The notes under the pieces were generated by a model that did no database searches, was not told the origin of the DNA, and saw only the letters and a program-made list of their open reading frames with translations. Shown here piece by piece: positions 63,896-64,000 of a stretch of DNA of 64,000 nucleotides. Positions within the stretch are counted from its first letter, which is position 1, and each line of letters opens with the position of its first letter. This stretch comes from Flaccisagitta enflata (lineage: Eukaryota > Chaetognatha > Sagittoidea > Aphragmophora), in the NCBI GenBank assembly GCA_965153355.1, contig OZ231126.1, positions 4,278,001 to 4,342,000 on the forward strand. Direction: 5' to 3'. Position numbers and translations under genes: made by a program.

Positions 63896-64000
63896 TATGA
63901 AAATGCTGTAAATTGAACCAATTCAAACTTTGATTTGATCCTGATTCAATGGTTCTCAAATCCCAATTGATCTGAAACCGAACAGAAATAAGTTTATCGG

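Overview
The window is eukaryotic nuclear DNA from an invertebrate-type animal. Genes are sparse and split by GT-AG introns, microsatellites are long and varied, and there are degenerate TTAGGG-type arrays, a trypsin-like protease gene, an XK-related (XKR) scramblase gene and animal-type transposon families. I cannot name the phylum. There are no bacterial operons, CRISPR arrays, rRNA genes or convincing tRNA genes. Most of the long open frames are translations of microsatellites.

Layout. 1-7.4 kb is low-complexity DNA: GAA, GA, GTT and ACAG tracts and a 7-bp minisatellite. 7.77-11.83 kb carries a Helitron-type element with two overlapping frames: an SGNH/GDSL-hydrolase-like domain, then a long protein with 45-bp-repeat-coded heptad-like units, a CxxC/CxxC region and a Helitron replication-initiator domain that ends just after its HUH motif. 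13.1-14.5 kb (minus) is a mobile-element protein split by an inserted short element. 16.9-18.4 kb (plus) is an unrecognised gene whose reading frame shifts at an A7 run. 20.3-24 kb holds a tandem 511-bp repeat, a PIN-like mobile-element ORF and a 2-kb foldback that terminates that ORF. 31.1-34.0 kb is a nested palindrome inside a CA repeat. 38.8-41.1 kb is a foldback with 4-bp target duplications that itself contains a hAT-type and a Tigger-type MITE. 41.27-44.31 kb (plus) is the 3' part of a trypsin-like serine protease gene, three exons carrying His, Asp and Ser, with MITEs in both introns. 47.85-50.47 kb (minus) is a two-exon XKR gene. 50.9-57 kb and 59.7-62 kb are minisatellite-cored elements, and 54.76-58.34 kb is another 4-bp-TSD foldback. 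LINE remnants lie at 58.6-59.1 and about 62.0-62.4 kb.

The most striking signal is a family of about 25 short elements scattered in both orientations. One end carries a hairpin such as AGTCGCGTGCTACGCGACT next to T/A runs. The middle is built of CCGT/CGGT tetranucleotides. The other end reads about CCGGCCTTGTT with a subterminal copy of one hairpin arm. Subfamilies have different hairpin sequences, and the subterminal motif at the far end changes with the hairpin (GTCGCGTGC with GCACGCGAC; GATGCGTCC with GGACGCATC; GTCGCGGAC with GTCCGYGAC). This paired-end architecture, with a microsatellite core, is that of Helentron-associated elements (HINEs, including the bivalve 'pearl' type), and fits with the Helitron-like ORF in the same window. 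A second family, with GC-rich terminal hairpins (CGGCCCCTTCGGGGCCG) and GGCCT minisatellite cores, shows compensatory changes in an inner hairpin. Below, 'HINE-like' means the first family and 'GGCAGCGG family' the second; these are my labels.
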